This document shows, one piece after another, positions 8,490-17,477 of a DNA stretch of 47,331 bases. Each line of letters opens with the position of its first letter. The first letter of the stretch is position 1. The notes under the pieces are model-generated. The model saw only the letters and a program-made list of their open reading frames with translations. It did no database searches and was not told where the DNA came from. The stretch comes from Promethearchaeota archaeon (GTDB lineage: Archaea; Asgardarchaeota; Lokiarchaeia; Sigyniarchaeales; SOKP01): NCBI GenBank assembly GCA_018238625.1, contig JABCSY010000019.1, forward strand, positions 1 to 47,331, read 5' to 3'. Both the position numbers and the translations under genes were made by a program.

Positions 8490-9398
8490 TTGGTATTTAG
8501 AGAATCTTCTGCCGCGGGAATTTATTATCCACGATCCAAATCGGATTTAATTAAAATGTTGGACGAATCCTTTTTAGATAAAGAATTTGGACCAGGTGAA
8601 AAATTCGACTCTTTAAACCAAAAAACAAGAACAGTTTTTGGTGGAATATCTCCACACGGGGGTTACGCTTATTCTGGTAGCTGTGCATCGCATACATATT
8701 TACATCTGTTTAAGGAAAAAATTCCAGATACGGTTGTAATATTAGCCACTGAAGATTTAGGATATAACAACATTGCTTTACTAGAAGTAGGCGAATGGGA
8801 AACTCCATTAGGTAACCTAGAGATTGATGGCGATTTGACTCAAAAATTGCTAAAAACGAGTAGCATGATTAAAGGAGACGATTCTGCTTTTGTTGGATTT
8901 CCTTTTGGAAGAGAATATTATATTGATGTACAATTGCCGTTTATTAAATATTGTGCTTTAAAGAAAGAGATAAAAATCTTGCCAATTATTATTTCTATAA
9001 TGGATTATGATAAATTAGATAAATTATCCAGAGATATAGCGAGAGCAGTTCAATCCTTAAACAAAGATATAGTATTTATAGGTTCTACAGATATGAGCCA
9101 TATTATTTGCAAAGATGAATTTACTGCTGAATTAAAAGTACAAGAAATGCTCTTAGCAGATAAAGCTGTAATCAAATCGTTTACAGAATTTAATCCAAAG
9201 AAAACTTTTTTTGACGCGTCAAGGTCTTCTATAAAAGGACCACAAATTCTTACTACATTAATGCTAATATGTAAAAGGATGGGTGCAAACGAATGTAAAA
9301 CGTTAACTTATTACACCAGTTATGACAAAGGTGGAGGATCTGGGCCATGTAAATATAATGCAGGATATTTTTCGGGGATTATTGTAAAAGATATTTAA
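8490..9398 (+). CDS. MEMO-family protein, first tandem copy, metal site degenerate
   Basis: 302 residues from a TTG start (MVFRESSAAG), paralogous to the next gene over its full length. MEMO proteins (AmmeMemoRadiSam system protein B) are a dioxygenase-like fold that binds redox metal. This copy keeps the first histidine (H56 in SPHGGY). The second ligand position reads ATEDLGY where its neighbour has GTDHVGY, so His is replaced by Asp (D89). The EH of the neighbour is EY (about residues 142-143), and the cysteine of VCGP is lysine (K249, IKGP). The frame is clean and STDMSH and YYTS motifs persist, so it looks maintained as a non-catalytic paralogue and not as a pseudogene. Confidence 0.88.
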   Translation: MVFRESSAAGIYYPRSKSDLIKMLDESFLDKEFGPGEKFDSLNQKTRTVFGGISPHGGYAYSGSCASHTYLHLFKEKIPDTVVILATEDLGYNNIALLEVGEWETPLGNLEIDGDLTQKLLKTSSMIKGDDSAFVGFPFGREYYIDVQLPFIKYCALKKEIKILPIIISIMDYDKLDKLSRDIARAVQSLNKDIVFIGSTDMSHIICKDEFTAELKVQEMLLADKAVIKSFTEFNPKKTFFDASRSSIKGPQILTTLMLICKRMGANECKTLTYYTSYDKGGGSGPCKYNAGYFSGIIVKDI

Positions 9399-9438
9399 TA
9401 GAAAAAGAACAATAATTATTTAGAAGAAGGTGACAAAA

Positions 9439-10326
9439 TTGGTTATAAGAAAAGCATCACATGCGGGAAGTTGGTACCCTGGTAATAAAGAAGACTTAAT
9501 AAAAAACCTTGATTATATGTTTTCTGATAAAGAATTTGGGCCAGGTAAATTACCTGAAACGCTAAATCAAGACAATAGGACTATAATTGGAGGTGTGTCT
9601 CCTCATGCAGGATATACCTTTTCTGGAAGATGTGCCGCCTTTACGTATTTGAACTTATTTAAAGAAAGAATCCCGGACACAGTTATCGTATTAGGGACGG
9701 ATCATGTTGGTTATAGAAAGGTGGCTCTATTAGAAGATGGAGCTTGGGAAACGCCTTTAGGTAACTTACAAATTGATGATGAATTATCTAAAAAAATTTT
9801 AGATACAAGTGAAATTATTGTTGAAGATAGTTCTGCCTTCACCGGCATCATGGAACGAGAACATAATATTGAGATACAATTACCTTTCATTAAATATTGT
9901 GCTAAAGATAAAGACGTAAAAATAGTAACGCTAAAAATGGGAATTAGAAGGGATTATAGCGTATTTGAAGTTGAACAAATAGCTTCTGATATTTCTACAG
10001 CAATTAAGGCGTTAAACAAAGATGTAGTTATTGTAGCATCGACTGATATGTCGCATAAAGATGTTTTTGATACAAATCAATTAAGAGAGTTTAAGAAATT
10101 TGATCAAGATGTTATTGATGCTTTTATAGAATTTAATCCTAAAAAAACATTTTCAGCTGCTTCAAAAACAACCGTATGCGGACCCCAAACAATGACGACT
10201 TTAATGTTAATTTGTGAAAAATTAAACGCAACTTTAGGTGAATTGTTAAAATATTATACTAGTTTCGATATTAAGGGTGAATATGGATATTGTGTTAGTT
10301 ATTTTTCGGGTATTATAGTAGTTTAA
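9439..10326 (+). CDS. MEMO-family protein, second tandem copy, metal site intact
   Basis: 295 residues from the TTG at 9439; an in-frame GTG at 9430 is possible, but GGTGA at 9429-9433 is well placed as a ribosome site for 9439, and MVIRKASHAG then matches MVFRESSAAG of the paralogue. The protein shows the expected MEMO motifs: HAGSWYP, SPHAGY (H56), GTDHVGY (H89), TPLGNLQID, EREHNIEIQLPF, STDMSH and VCGPQ (C247). The two histidines and the cysteine correspond to the metal ligands described in human MEMO1. Function in archaea is unresolved; family members are often found beside AMMECR1 and radical SAM genes, which are not adjacent here. Confidence 0.92.
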   Translation: MVIRKASHAGSWYPGNKEDLIKNLDYMFSDKEFGPGKLPETLNQDNRTIIGGVSPHAGYTFSGRCAAFTYLNLFKERIPDTVIVLGTDHVGYRKVALLEDGAWETPLGNLQIDDELSKKILDTSEIIVEDSSAFTGIMEREHNIEIQLPFIKYCAKDKDVKIVTLKMGIRRDYSVFEVEQIASDISTAIKALNKDVVIVASTDMSHKDVFDTNQLREFKKFDQDVIDAFIEFNPKKTFSAASKTTVCGPQTMTTLMLICEKLNATLGELLKYYTSFDIKGEYGYCVSYFSGIIVV

Positions 10327-10362
10327 TAGAAAAATAAAAAAACTAAAATTAAAGAAAAAATT

Positions 10363-11484
10363 TTGAGAAATATGCCAGAGGAAAACGAGGAGAAAGTAGA
10401 AGATTTTATCTCTCTATGGAAAAAAAAAATCACATCAGAAAATCAATCTTCTGTAATTGGAGAGTCACTAAATAAAATTGAATCATTACAAAAAGAAAAC
10501 GAAGATTTAAGAAATAAGATTTCTGCCAATATCAATTTAATAACCCGATCTGAGGAAATCCTTAAAAGCGTTGTTGCTGAAAAAGAAAAATTAAAAGTAG
10601 AGAAAGAAGAGGCGGTAGCTGAAATAAGCATAAAATTTAACAACTTACAAGTCGAAAATTCAGAGCTAAATAATAAAGTAAAAAGTATGATAAAACTCTT
10701 GCTAGAAAAGGACGAAGAGATTAAATCCAAAGATAGTCTAATATCTTATCTGCAAACAACGAGTGTTTCTGCGTCAGTACCAACAACTCCAGCAAATAAC
10801 GCGTTGGTTGAGGAGCTACAATCAGATTTAAATAAAAGAAAATCTAATGTAACAGCACTAGAGTCAAAAATTTCATCATTATCGGAAGAGATTAAGTCGC
10901 TCAATAGTCAATTAATTGAAAAAATGAAAAGCGAGCCTGTAGATTATGTAATTCAAGCAGAACCTCCTAAACCTCAAGCACCCCCCGTTATTAAACCACT
11001 CCCGCCTGAACCGTCGTCAAGGCCGCTTGAAGCATTATGTAAAGATCTTCAATCTGATTTAACCAAATACAAACGAGTGATCGAAAAGATAACCAAAGAG
11101 AAATCGCAACTTAAGAATGCTTTAGAAGAAAAAGGATTCCAATTTAGCTCTCAAGATTTGGAATCATTGAAAGAAGAAAATGAATCCCTTAAAAAGGATC
11201 TTGAAGAAATCCAAAGTTCTCTTGAGGTTAAGAAAATAGAAGCAACGCAGATTGCCACCCAAAATGTCGAACAAAAAATAAAAAACCTTGAAAGTAAAAT
11301 ACGAGAAAAGGAAGATATAATAGCCGACTTAAAATTATCACAGATATCCCCAACTTCGACTTCTGCAGGTTCGATGCCAGAATTAGTCGAAAATCTACAG
11401 AAAAATATAAACAAATTAAAATCAATTATTACTGAGAAAGATAATATAATTTCAGAATTAAATAAACAATTTAATCAAATGTAG
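10363..11484 (+). CDS. Coiled-coil protein with three internal repeats
   Basis: 373 residues from a TTG (an ATG three codons on, 10372, is equally possible). Almost entirely Lys/Glu/Leu heptads, so long coiled coils are expected. A repeated unit appears three times: ALVEELQSDLNKRKS, EALCKDLQSDLTKYKR and ELVENLQKNINKLKS, at roughly 145-160, 222-240 and 338-355. Pro-rich breaks separate the coils, notably PPKPQAPPVIKPLPPEP (around 205-221). No enzyme motif, signal or TM segment. It follows the MEMO genes by about 35 nt and may share their transcript. Such proteins are common in Asgard genomes and their role is unknown. Confidence 0.78.
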   Translation: MRNMPEENEEKVEDFISLWKKKITSENQSSVIGESLNKIESLQKENEDLRNKISANINLITRSEEILKSVVAEKEKLKVEKEEAVAEISIKFNNLQVENSELNNKVKSMIKLLLEKDEEIKSKDSLISYLQTTSVSASVPTTPANNALVEELQSDLNKRKSNVTALESKISSLSEEIKSLNSQLIEKMKSEPVDYVIQAEPPKPQAPPVIKPLPPEPSSRPLEALCKDLQSDLTKYKRVIEKITKEKSQLKNALEEKGFQFSSQDLESLKEENESLKKDLEEIQSSLEVKKIEATQIATQNVEQKIKNLESKIREKEDIIADLKLSQISPTSTSAGSMPELVENLQKNINKLKSIITEKDNIISELNKQFNQM

Positions 11485-11606
11485 TTAATTGATTTATTGC
11501 AAATTTATTAAGTCTTGTCTCATTTTTAAGAATGAAGTTCTTTCTTAAATAGATTTTATTTTAAACCATAACCAAAAGTTTCAAATATTATAATTAAGTA
11601 AGTTCT

Positions 11607-12617
11607 TTGTGCGATAAGAAATTAAATGAAGAAAAGACGGCTACTTATATGAAAAATTCGTTATCATTTTTATTCATTGGACACATAGCTATCGACAGCA
11701 TTATTCGATTTAAACAAAAACGAAAGCCATCTTTAGGTGGAAGTGTTACTTTTGGTTCGTTAGGGCTTAGAAAATACACAAAGTCAACGAATATTGGTAT
11801 TATCTCAAATTTAGGAATTATAAATTTTGATAAATCGTTGTTAAAGCGTTTTGATAACAAGTCTATAGATATTAGCGGTGTGAAATCGTTTGAAACCGAG
11901 AACACGAATTTTGTATTAGATTATTCAAATCATTCAAGAACGCTAACCCTCAAATCTAGAAGTCCTAATCTAAGATTTGAAGATATCCCTGAATTTTACA
12001 AAACAAACCTTCCAAATATTATCGTGTTAGTTCCTTTGTGTAATGAAATTTCTTATGAATATGTATCAAAAATATTATTGGAATTTCCAAGTGCTTTTAT
12101 TGGAATTGATCTACAAGGATTTCTTAGAAATATTGATGATATTGGGAAAATAACTTACATCTCAGACGAAGCAATTATTACTAACATGAAAAAAATAATT
12201 AGCTTAATAGGAGATCGATTAGTTCTAAAAGGGTCTGAGATTGAAATGAAATTATTATCTGGTGAAACAGACCTACAAAAAGTAATGGAATCTTTTAAGA
12301 GCTTTGAAAATGAGGCTATATTCATCATGACACTGGGAGAAGGGGGATCTATGATATTAAAGAATGGAGAAAAACTGTTAAAAATCCCAGCTTTTAAACC
12401 AAAAGCGGTTGTGGATGAAACTGGAGCAGGAGATATATACTTAGCAATTCTTTTATATGAACTAATCAATTCTGATAAGTCATGGAACGCGGTCGAAAGG
12501 GCAGGATACATCGCATCAGCGGCAGCATCTTTTTTGATCGAAAAGAAAGGTCCTGCGGGGTTCGAAACGAAAAATAAAGTTTTAAAAAGGTTAGAAAGTA
12601 AAAAATATATCAACTAA
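11607..12617 (+). CDS. PfkB-family sugar kinase
   Basis: 336 residues from a TTG; an ATG at 11649 would give 322 residues starting MKNSLSFLFIGHIAIDSI, which fits the usual PfkB N-terminus better. Ribokinase-fold kinase using ATP or ADP to phosphorylate a sugar or nucleoside. Seen: the N-terminal GHIAIDSI strand, a GGSVTFGSLG glycine motif, GEGGSMI before the C-terminal lobe, and the catalytic DETGAGDIYLA (base D276 counting from the TTG). Substrate cannot be read from sequence. The gene lies alone after the coiled-coil protein and 20 nt before a YdjM-like membrane gene. Confidence 0.87.
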   Translation: MCDKKLNEEKTATYMKNSLSFLFIGHIAIDSIIRFKQKRKPSLGGSVTFGSLGLRKYTKSTNIGIISNLGIINFDKSLLKRFDNKSIDISGVKSFETENTNFVLDYSNHSRTLTLKSRSPNLRFEDIPEFYKTNLPNIIVLVPLCNEISYEYVSKILLEFPSAFIGIDLQGFLRNIDDIGKITYISDEAIITNMKKIISLIGDRLVLKGSEIEMKLLSGETDLQKVMESFKSFENEAIFIMTLGEGGSMILKNGEKLLKIPAFKPKAVVDETGAGDIYLAILLYELINSDKSWNAVERAGYIASAAASFLIEKKGPAGFETKNKVLKRLESKKYIN

Positions 12618-12637
12618 TTCACTTTAAGTATAATAAC

Positions 12638-13231
12638 ATGCATATAAATTCACATTTCAGCGTAGGAATAATCTTTGCTTCAGTATTGAATTACTATTTC
12701 AATTTTTCTTTTTTTGAATATTTCCTCGTCCTTTTACTTTCTTTTATCTGTGATTTCGACGTCTTTTTTTCTCAATATGCTAAAGATCACAATCACAGAA
12801 TGCTTATTTCACATTCAATAATACCTAGTCTATTTATTATAGTAATTGGGGTAATTACTAATTGGCCTGCATTGTACTTCAGTGGTATCGCCTATTCTAC
12901 ACATATCGTTATAGATACTTTTGATTGGGGGACTAATTTTTTCTATTTTCAAAAAAAGCAAATAGGACTGAAACTTTTAATTTCAAAAGAGGAATTTGAA
13001 AATTTACCTAAATACTTATCCAAATATAAAAGAGCAGAATCCTTTTTTGACGAAAAATATTATAGCAATAAGATTTGTTTGGGAATTGAAGTTATCTTGT
13101 TTTTCTTAATGATGGTATTTATGATTATTTTTGCGTTCCAATATTTTTTTCTTATATTCATTTATTTTATTTTTTTAAGTTTCCATTTGTATAGACACAT
13201 TCGATTAAAAAGAATTGAATCTTCAGATTAA
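12638..13231 (+). CDS. YdjM-like membrane-bound hydrolase-family protein
   Basis: 197 residues with about four hydrophobic helices. His/Asp residues typical of the DUF457/YdjM membrane metal-dependent hydrolase group are visible: MHINSHF at the start, CDFDVFF, DHNHRMLISHS (about residues 49-59) and THIVIDTFDWG (about 88-98). The arrangement of these at membrane ends suggests a metal site near the surface. No substrate is known for this family. It begins 20 nt after the PfkB kinase and is probably co-transcribed. Confidence 0.72.
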   Translation: MHINSHFSVGIIFASVLNYYFNFSFFEYFLVLLLSFICDFDVFFSQYAKDHNHRMLISHSIIPSLFIIVIGVITNWPALYFSGIAYSTHIVIDTFDWGTNFFYFQKKQIGLKLLISKEEFENLPKYLSKYKRAESFFDEKYYSNKICLGIEVILFFLMMVFMIIFAFQYFFLIFIYFIFLSFHLYRHIRLKRIESSD

Positions 13232-13377
13232 ATTTTGCCAGAACCTAATCGATTCCTACACATTATAAATTAAATGAAAAATATTTAAGAGTTAAAAGTT
13301 AGTTTAAAATCATATCCCATAAAATGGATGCAAATTAAACTAATTACTTGAAATATTTAATGTAAATGTGATATTAT

Positions 13378-13815
13378 ATGTCTGAAGGAATGAAAACCAA
13401 AGTTGGATTGTCTTTAGAACAAGAAATGATATTTTCGTGCGACCTTGGGGATATGGAAGTAAAAGATTGCTATGTGGACGATACACATAAGGATGAAGTT
13501 GACATGCTTGGGCCTAACCCTACAAGAATGCTAGGATTAGCTTTATTAGGGTGTTTGAGTGCTAGTTTTATCTTTTGTTTAAAAAAAAGAAATCTTACTT
13601 TAGACGATTTGAAAGCTGAAGCAGAACTAACAATTGCTCGAAATAAAAAAGGTTTCTGGAGAGTTAAGAAGATCGATGTCGATCTTGATATTAAAATTAG
13701 CGATCTTGACACTCGTAAAAGAGCAGATCAATGCAGAAAGATGTTCGAAGAATACTGTGTTGTAACTCAGGCTGTTCGAGAAGGTATTGATGTTGAAGTG
13801 AATGTTAATTATTAA
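13378..13815 (+). CDS. OsmC/Ohr-family protein
   Basis: 145 residues, normal OsmC size. The characteristic GPNPTRMLGLALLGCLSAS carries the first reactive cysteine, and the second lies in EYCVVTQAVREG near the C-terminus. Members use the two cysteines to reduce organic hydroperoxides; the general OsmC group also contains members of unknown substrate. The sequence has intact spacing and no extra domains. ATG start at 13378 after about 150 bp of AT-rich leader; convergent with radA. Confidence 0.88.
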   Translation: MSEGMKTKVGLSLEQEMIFSCDLGDMEVKDCYVDDTHKDEVDMLGPNPTRMLGLALLGCLSASFIFCLKKRNLTLDDLKAEAELTIARNKKGFWRVKKIDVDLDIKISDLDTRKRADQCRKMFEEYCVVTQAVREGIDVEVNVNY

Positions 13816-13887
13816 TTTATTATTTCTTTATTACTTTTTAAACGCTTGTATAAATTCGTTTTTTGAATAATAATTTAAGTGCATAAT

Positions 13888-14886
13888 TTAATCGTTTATG
13901 CCACTATCAGTTATTGAAAACACAGCGTCTCCTTCGGGTAAATGGGGGGCATCAACCATTTTGGCTACTCTCTGTTCTGCTTTTCCTTTTCTTAAATAAA
14001 TTCTTATCGTAGCACCGTGAGCCATAATATGGCCCCCTGTATGGGTTGTTGGGTTTCCATAAAAAACATCAGGTTTCGAAGAAACTTGATTTGTAATCAT
14101 TACTGCCAACTCGTCAAAAATTTCTGTTAACCTTAATAAATCATGAATGTGAGTGTTGAGTATTTGTTGTCGATTTGCCAAAGTGCCCCTCCCTACATAT
14201 TCGCTTCGAAAGTGTCCAATTATTGAATCTACAATGATAAGTTTGATGTTCTTTTCTTTAATTATCTTTGAAGCTTCTTGTGCTAGCAGGACTTGGTGAT
14301 CAGAATTATAAGCTCTCCCAACAGTAATATTGCGTAAAACTTGATTATAATCTAAATCCTTAGCTTCGGCCATTTGGACTATTCTTTCAGGTCTAAAAGT
14401 TCCTTCCGAATCGATATAAAGGGCATTGCCTTCAAGACCGCCCTCTTCGTAGGGTAATTGGACGTTTACACAGAGCTGATGCGCTATTTGGGTTTTCCCC
14501 GTCCTATATTCGCCATAAAACTCAGTCAATGCTCCTGGCTCAATTCCCCCTGCTAATAAATCGTCTAATGTATGACTACTTGTTGTTAACCGATTCAAAT
14601 GCTTTCTTTTTTCCCATATAACATCTGCGCTTTTAAATCCCATTTTTTCAATGTCTTGAGCAGCTTTAACAATTTTTTGAGCTGTTTTTTCTCCAATTCC
14701 CGCTTTTTCCATTAATTTAGCAATTGGATAAATTGCAAGATATTTGATCGAGATAATTCCTGCGTCCTTTAACTTTTTTATCGTAACATCTCCTACTCCC
14801 GGTAAATCCTTAAGTTGGTATTTTACCTCCGTTTTTATCGCGTCTTCACTGCTACTTTCTTCAAAATCAACTTTTTTTTTTGCCAT
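13888..14886 (-). CDS. radA: DNA repair and recombination protein RadA
   Basis: 332 residues, the standard length of archaeal RadA, which forms filaments on single-stranded DNA and drives strand exchange. N-terminal helix-hairpin-helix domain (DLPGVGDVTIKKLKDAGI, about 27-44), then the linker, Walker A GEYRTGKT (125-132), Walker B LIIVDSI, VGRGTLANRQQ and the L2-loop region ITNQVSSKPD with GGHIMAHGATIR. The Lys/Asp-rich N-terminal tail is short. No intein or insertion. It is convergent with the OsmC gene and followed on the same strand by nothing obvious. Confidence 0.98.
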   Translation of the reverse strand: MAKKKVDFEESSSEDAIKTEVKYQLKDLPGVGDVTIKKLKDAGIISIKYLAIYPIAKLMEKAGIGEKTAQKIVKAAQDIEKMGFKSADVIWEKRKHLNRLTTSSHTLDDLLAGGIEPGALTEFYGEYRTGKTQIAHQLCVNVQLPYEEGGLEGNALYIDSEGTFRPERIVQMAEAKDLDYNQVLRNITVGRAYNSDHQVLLAQEASKIIKEKNIKLIIVDSIIGHFRSEYVGRGTLANRQQILNTHIHDLLRLTEIFDELAVMITNQVSSKPDVFYGNPTTHTGGHIMAHGATIRIYLRKGKAEQRVAKMVDAPHLPEGDAVFSITDSGIND

Positions 14887-14999
14887 GATTATGCCAAACT
14901 GAAAATTAGTTTAATTTAAATTATAATGTCAATAATTTATTGTTTAATATATATAAAAATAATAACAAAAAAATAAAAAATATAAAGTTATTTCTTTTT

Positions 15000-15683
15000 C
15001 TAACCTTCCTTGCCGCTCTTAGTTATCATTAGTAGTAGAATAAATAATATCACACTCATAAGAAATGTCAACATTCCCATCGCTCCCGGCAACCAAACGT
15101 AGCTTAAATAGAGAAAAGGTGGGATAAATAACCCAATTATGATAATAAAGACTGGTAATGGTACGTCCTCACCCTTTAGATCTACGAATAATGGAACAAT
15201 TACTAAACCAATCAAAAGAGACGCTGCAACTCTAAAAGCAAACAACATGGTGGGGTTTACCCAACTTTCTATTCCGAAAGCAGCTGTGTAAGTGTCTGGT
15301 AAATAGAAAAACCAATATAGAGCAGTGTTAGTTTGCATTGTAGGGAGAGATACTGGTAAAATCGCGGTAAGAATTAATTGTATTATAATTGCTAAAACTA
15401 AGTATAAAACAATGTCATTAATTTCTTTTGGATCAATTTTTTTTTTTACGCCGAATAAATCTCGTAATAAACAGAAAATCCACAGAATAAACAATATTAA
15501 ATATACGCCAAGAACATCAAATTGAAGAAACCATAAGACATTAACAGGTACCAGAGCCACGATGTACGCTAGATAACCATATCTTTCGTTCCTCTTAAAT
15601 AGATCGAAAAATAAAAAAATGCCATATATCAGAAAAAGAGTTGCTAGAATTACTATAGAATTTATTAGTTCAAAATCAGCCAC
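15000..15683 (-). CDS. Multi-TM membrane protein of unknown function
   Basis: 227 residues with about seven hydrophobic helices and short loops. The only longer polar stretch, near residues 75-90, contains VKKKIDPKEIND. A proline/aromatic-rich extracellular-type loop (YWFFYLPDTYTAAFG) lies mid-protein. I do not recognise the family. It is upstream of radA on the same strand, 113 bp away, and separated from the phosphohexomutase-like gene by 150 bp of AT-rich sequence. Confidence 0.7.
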   Translation of the reverse strand: MADFELINSIVILATLFLIYGIFLFFDLFKRNERYGYLAYIVALVPVNVLWFLQFDVLGVYLILFILWIFCLLRDLFGVKKKIDPKEINDIVLYLVLAIIIQLILTAILPVSLPTMQTNTALYWFFYLPDTYTAAFGIESWVNPTMLFAFRVAASLLIGLVIVPLFVDLKGEDVPLPVFIIIIGLFIPPFLYLSYVWLPGAMGMLTFLMSVILFILLLMITKSGKEG

Positions 15684-15834
15684 TATAAAAACTTCCTTTT
15701 ATTTAATTATTTTAATTTTATTAATAATAATAATATAGCAACATATTATTTTAAATATAATTCCATTAGAAAGGATTTAAGTTTAGAAATATTTTATTTT
15801 TTCCCATTCTAATATTTTGTAAATAATTAGAAGG

Positions 15835-17220
15835 TTATAGTTTCGAAATTATTTTGGATAAATCGTTTACCATTTTTACTGATTTGCTCTTATCTTCTGA
15901 CTCTGCCGATAACAGGATTGCGTTTCTGTTTAAAGCTACTTTAATGTTTACGTACACGTCTTCACCAATTATTTTTAGCTCATTTATTATATCTTGGTAT
16001 TTTAATTCGTGTTCATCGGCGAATTCAATTAACCTATTATGAATTGTTTCTATTATTTCTGCTGATACGGGTATTGTTTTATTAACCTTTATCCCGTTAG
16101 GAAAACCAATTGTAAGAGAACTAATTAAATCTTTTTGATGTGCCATAATTTCAAGAATTTTGAGCAAAATATAATTACCATCTGAAAATGGTGCATAATG
16201 TGGAAAATAAAATTTCAGCGACTCAGAGGCGGCAAAACAAGCTCTTTCTTGTCTAATTTGCCTCGAAAGCTCTCCTGGATAATTCTCTACAAGTTTAGTT
16301 GCATGTCCACTTTCCTCTATAAAGCTTTTAACGACGGGAGAAATCGAGGGGGTTAGAATAACGGTACTATTTCTGGATTTTTGAATTCTCTCATCGTAAG
16401 CGATAAATAACATTAATAAATTTTCATAGCTAATTTCTAATCCATTTTCATCTACTAGTAATATCCTTGATCCATCGACGTCAAAGCACACACCTAAATG
16501 GCTATTTGAGGCTTTTACGATGTCCGCAGTATTTTTTATGGTATTTATACTTGGTACTGGTACTACAGTTCTTTCTCGGTAATGAGTGTTTAAAGCAATT
16601 ACTTCAACTCCTATCTCGTTAATTAATATTGGAGTTATGTTTCCAGTTGGACTAAATGAACAATCAACTACTATCTTTAAACGCGCTTCTTTTATTAGTT
16701 TTTTATTAACAAATTGTTCTAATGATTTAATGTATACATCTTGAGTTTGAGGGATCGCAATTATGCGCCCTATCTTTCGCGGTTCTGCCCGTCTAATTTG
16801 TGTGGGGAAATTGCGGTATGAATCAATGATTTTTTTTATTTCGACGAGGGATAACTCAATCCCTCCAGCGTCTACAAATCTAATACCCACATCTTCGCTA
16901 TATAGATGCCCTCCTGAAAAATATGCCCCTCCACTTGCTCCAAATCTTCTAATCGTAAATTCTAATAAAGGAAATGTGCAGTCGGAAAGATTTAAAACAT
17001 TTACTCCTGTACTCATAACACCCGAAGTATATGCTCTTTTTAACATGCGGCTGTCGTTATGGTAATCGCGTCCAATTACGATTGTTTCGTCTAATTGAAA
17101 TGAACTTCCATGAATAGATCCAATAGAGCTGGCTATTTCAGGTGTAAATATATAATTTGCTCTTCCTACAATTCGTCCGTTTTTGTTCAGTTCATCTAGA
17201 TTTTGGACGCGCGCACACAT
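15835..17220 (-). CDS. Phosphohexomutase-family protein lacking catalytic serine (probable pseudoenzyme)
   Basis: 461 residues with the four-domain layout of archaeal phosphomannomutase/phosphoglucomutase. Domain 1 aligns well (RDYHNDSRMLKRAYTSGVMSTG is reduced here to its ends; GASGG precedes the loop). The active-site loop normally reading TASHNP is SGGHLY (S102-Y107), so the phosphorylated serine is Gly104. The metal loop DGDADR is DVDGSR, losing the third Asp. The sugar loop keeps a Glu (AASESLK), while the C-terminal phosphate loop RPSGTEP is not recognisable (LNRNAILLSAE). The frame is intact over the full length, so it is maintained but unlikely to be a normal mutase. A sugar-phosphate-binding regulatory role beside the glucan genes is possible. 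Confidence 0.85.
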   Translation of the reverse strand: MCARVQNLDELNKNGRIVGRANYIFTPEIASSIGSIHGSSFQLDETIVIGRDYHNDSRMLKRAYTSGVMSTGVNVLNLSDCTFPLLEFTIRRFGASGGAYFSGGHLYSEDVGIRFVDAGGIELSLVEIKKIIDSYRNFPTQIRRAEPRKIGRIIAIPQTQDVYIKSLEQFVNKKLIKEARLKIVVDCSFSPTGNITPILINEIGVEVIALNTHYRERTVVPVPSINTIKNTADIVKASNSHLGVCFDVDGSRILLVDENGLEISYENLLMLFIAYDERIQKSRNSTVILTPSISPVVKSFIEESGHATKLVENYPGELSRQIRQERACFAASESLKFYFPHYAPFSDGNYILLKILEIMAHQKDLISSLTIGFPNGIKVNKTIPVSAEIIETIHNRLIEFADEHELKYQDIINELKIIGEDVYVNIKVALNRNAILLSAESEDKSKSVKMVNDLSKIISKL

Positions 17221-17477
17221 TTAACATCAGTATAATTTCGTATTGCAAAAAATAATTAGAAAACTAATTAATATAGCTAGTTTTGATTTAATAACTTTAA
17301 CTGTTAAAAATTAGGAATGATTTATGTTATTAAATATTATCAAAAAACTAGTAATTTCGAATTAGTTAGACACGATTATCATTCTCTTTTGGAATGAAAT
17401 CTTTTAAAATGTTCATTAGATAATCAATATTAACAAAAAATAAAAAAAAAATTCTAAGGCAAAAAAGTGAAATACCT

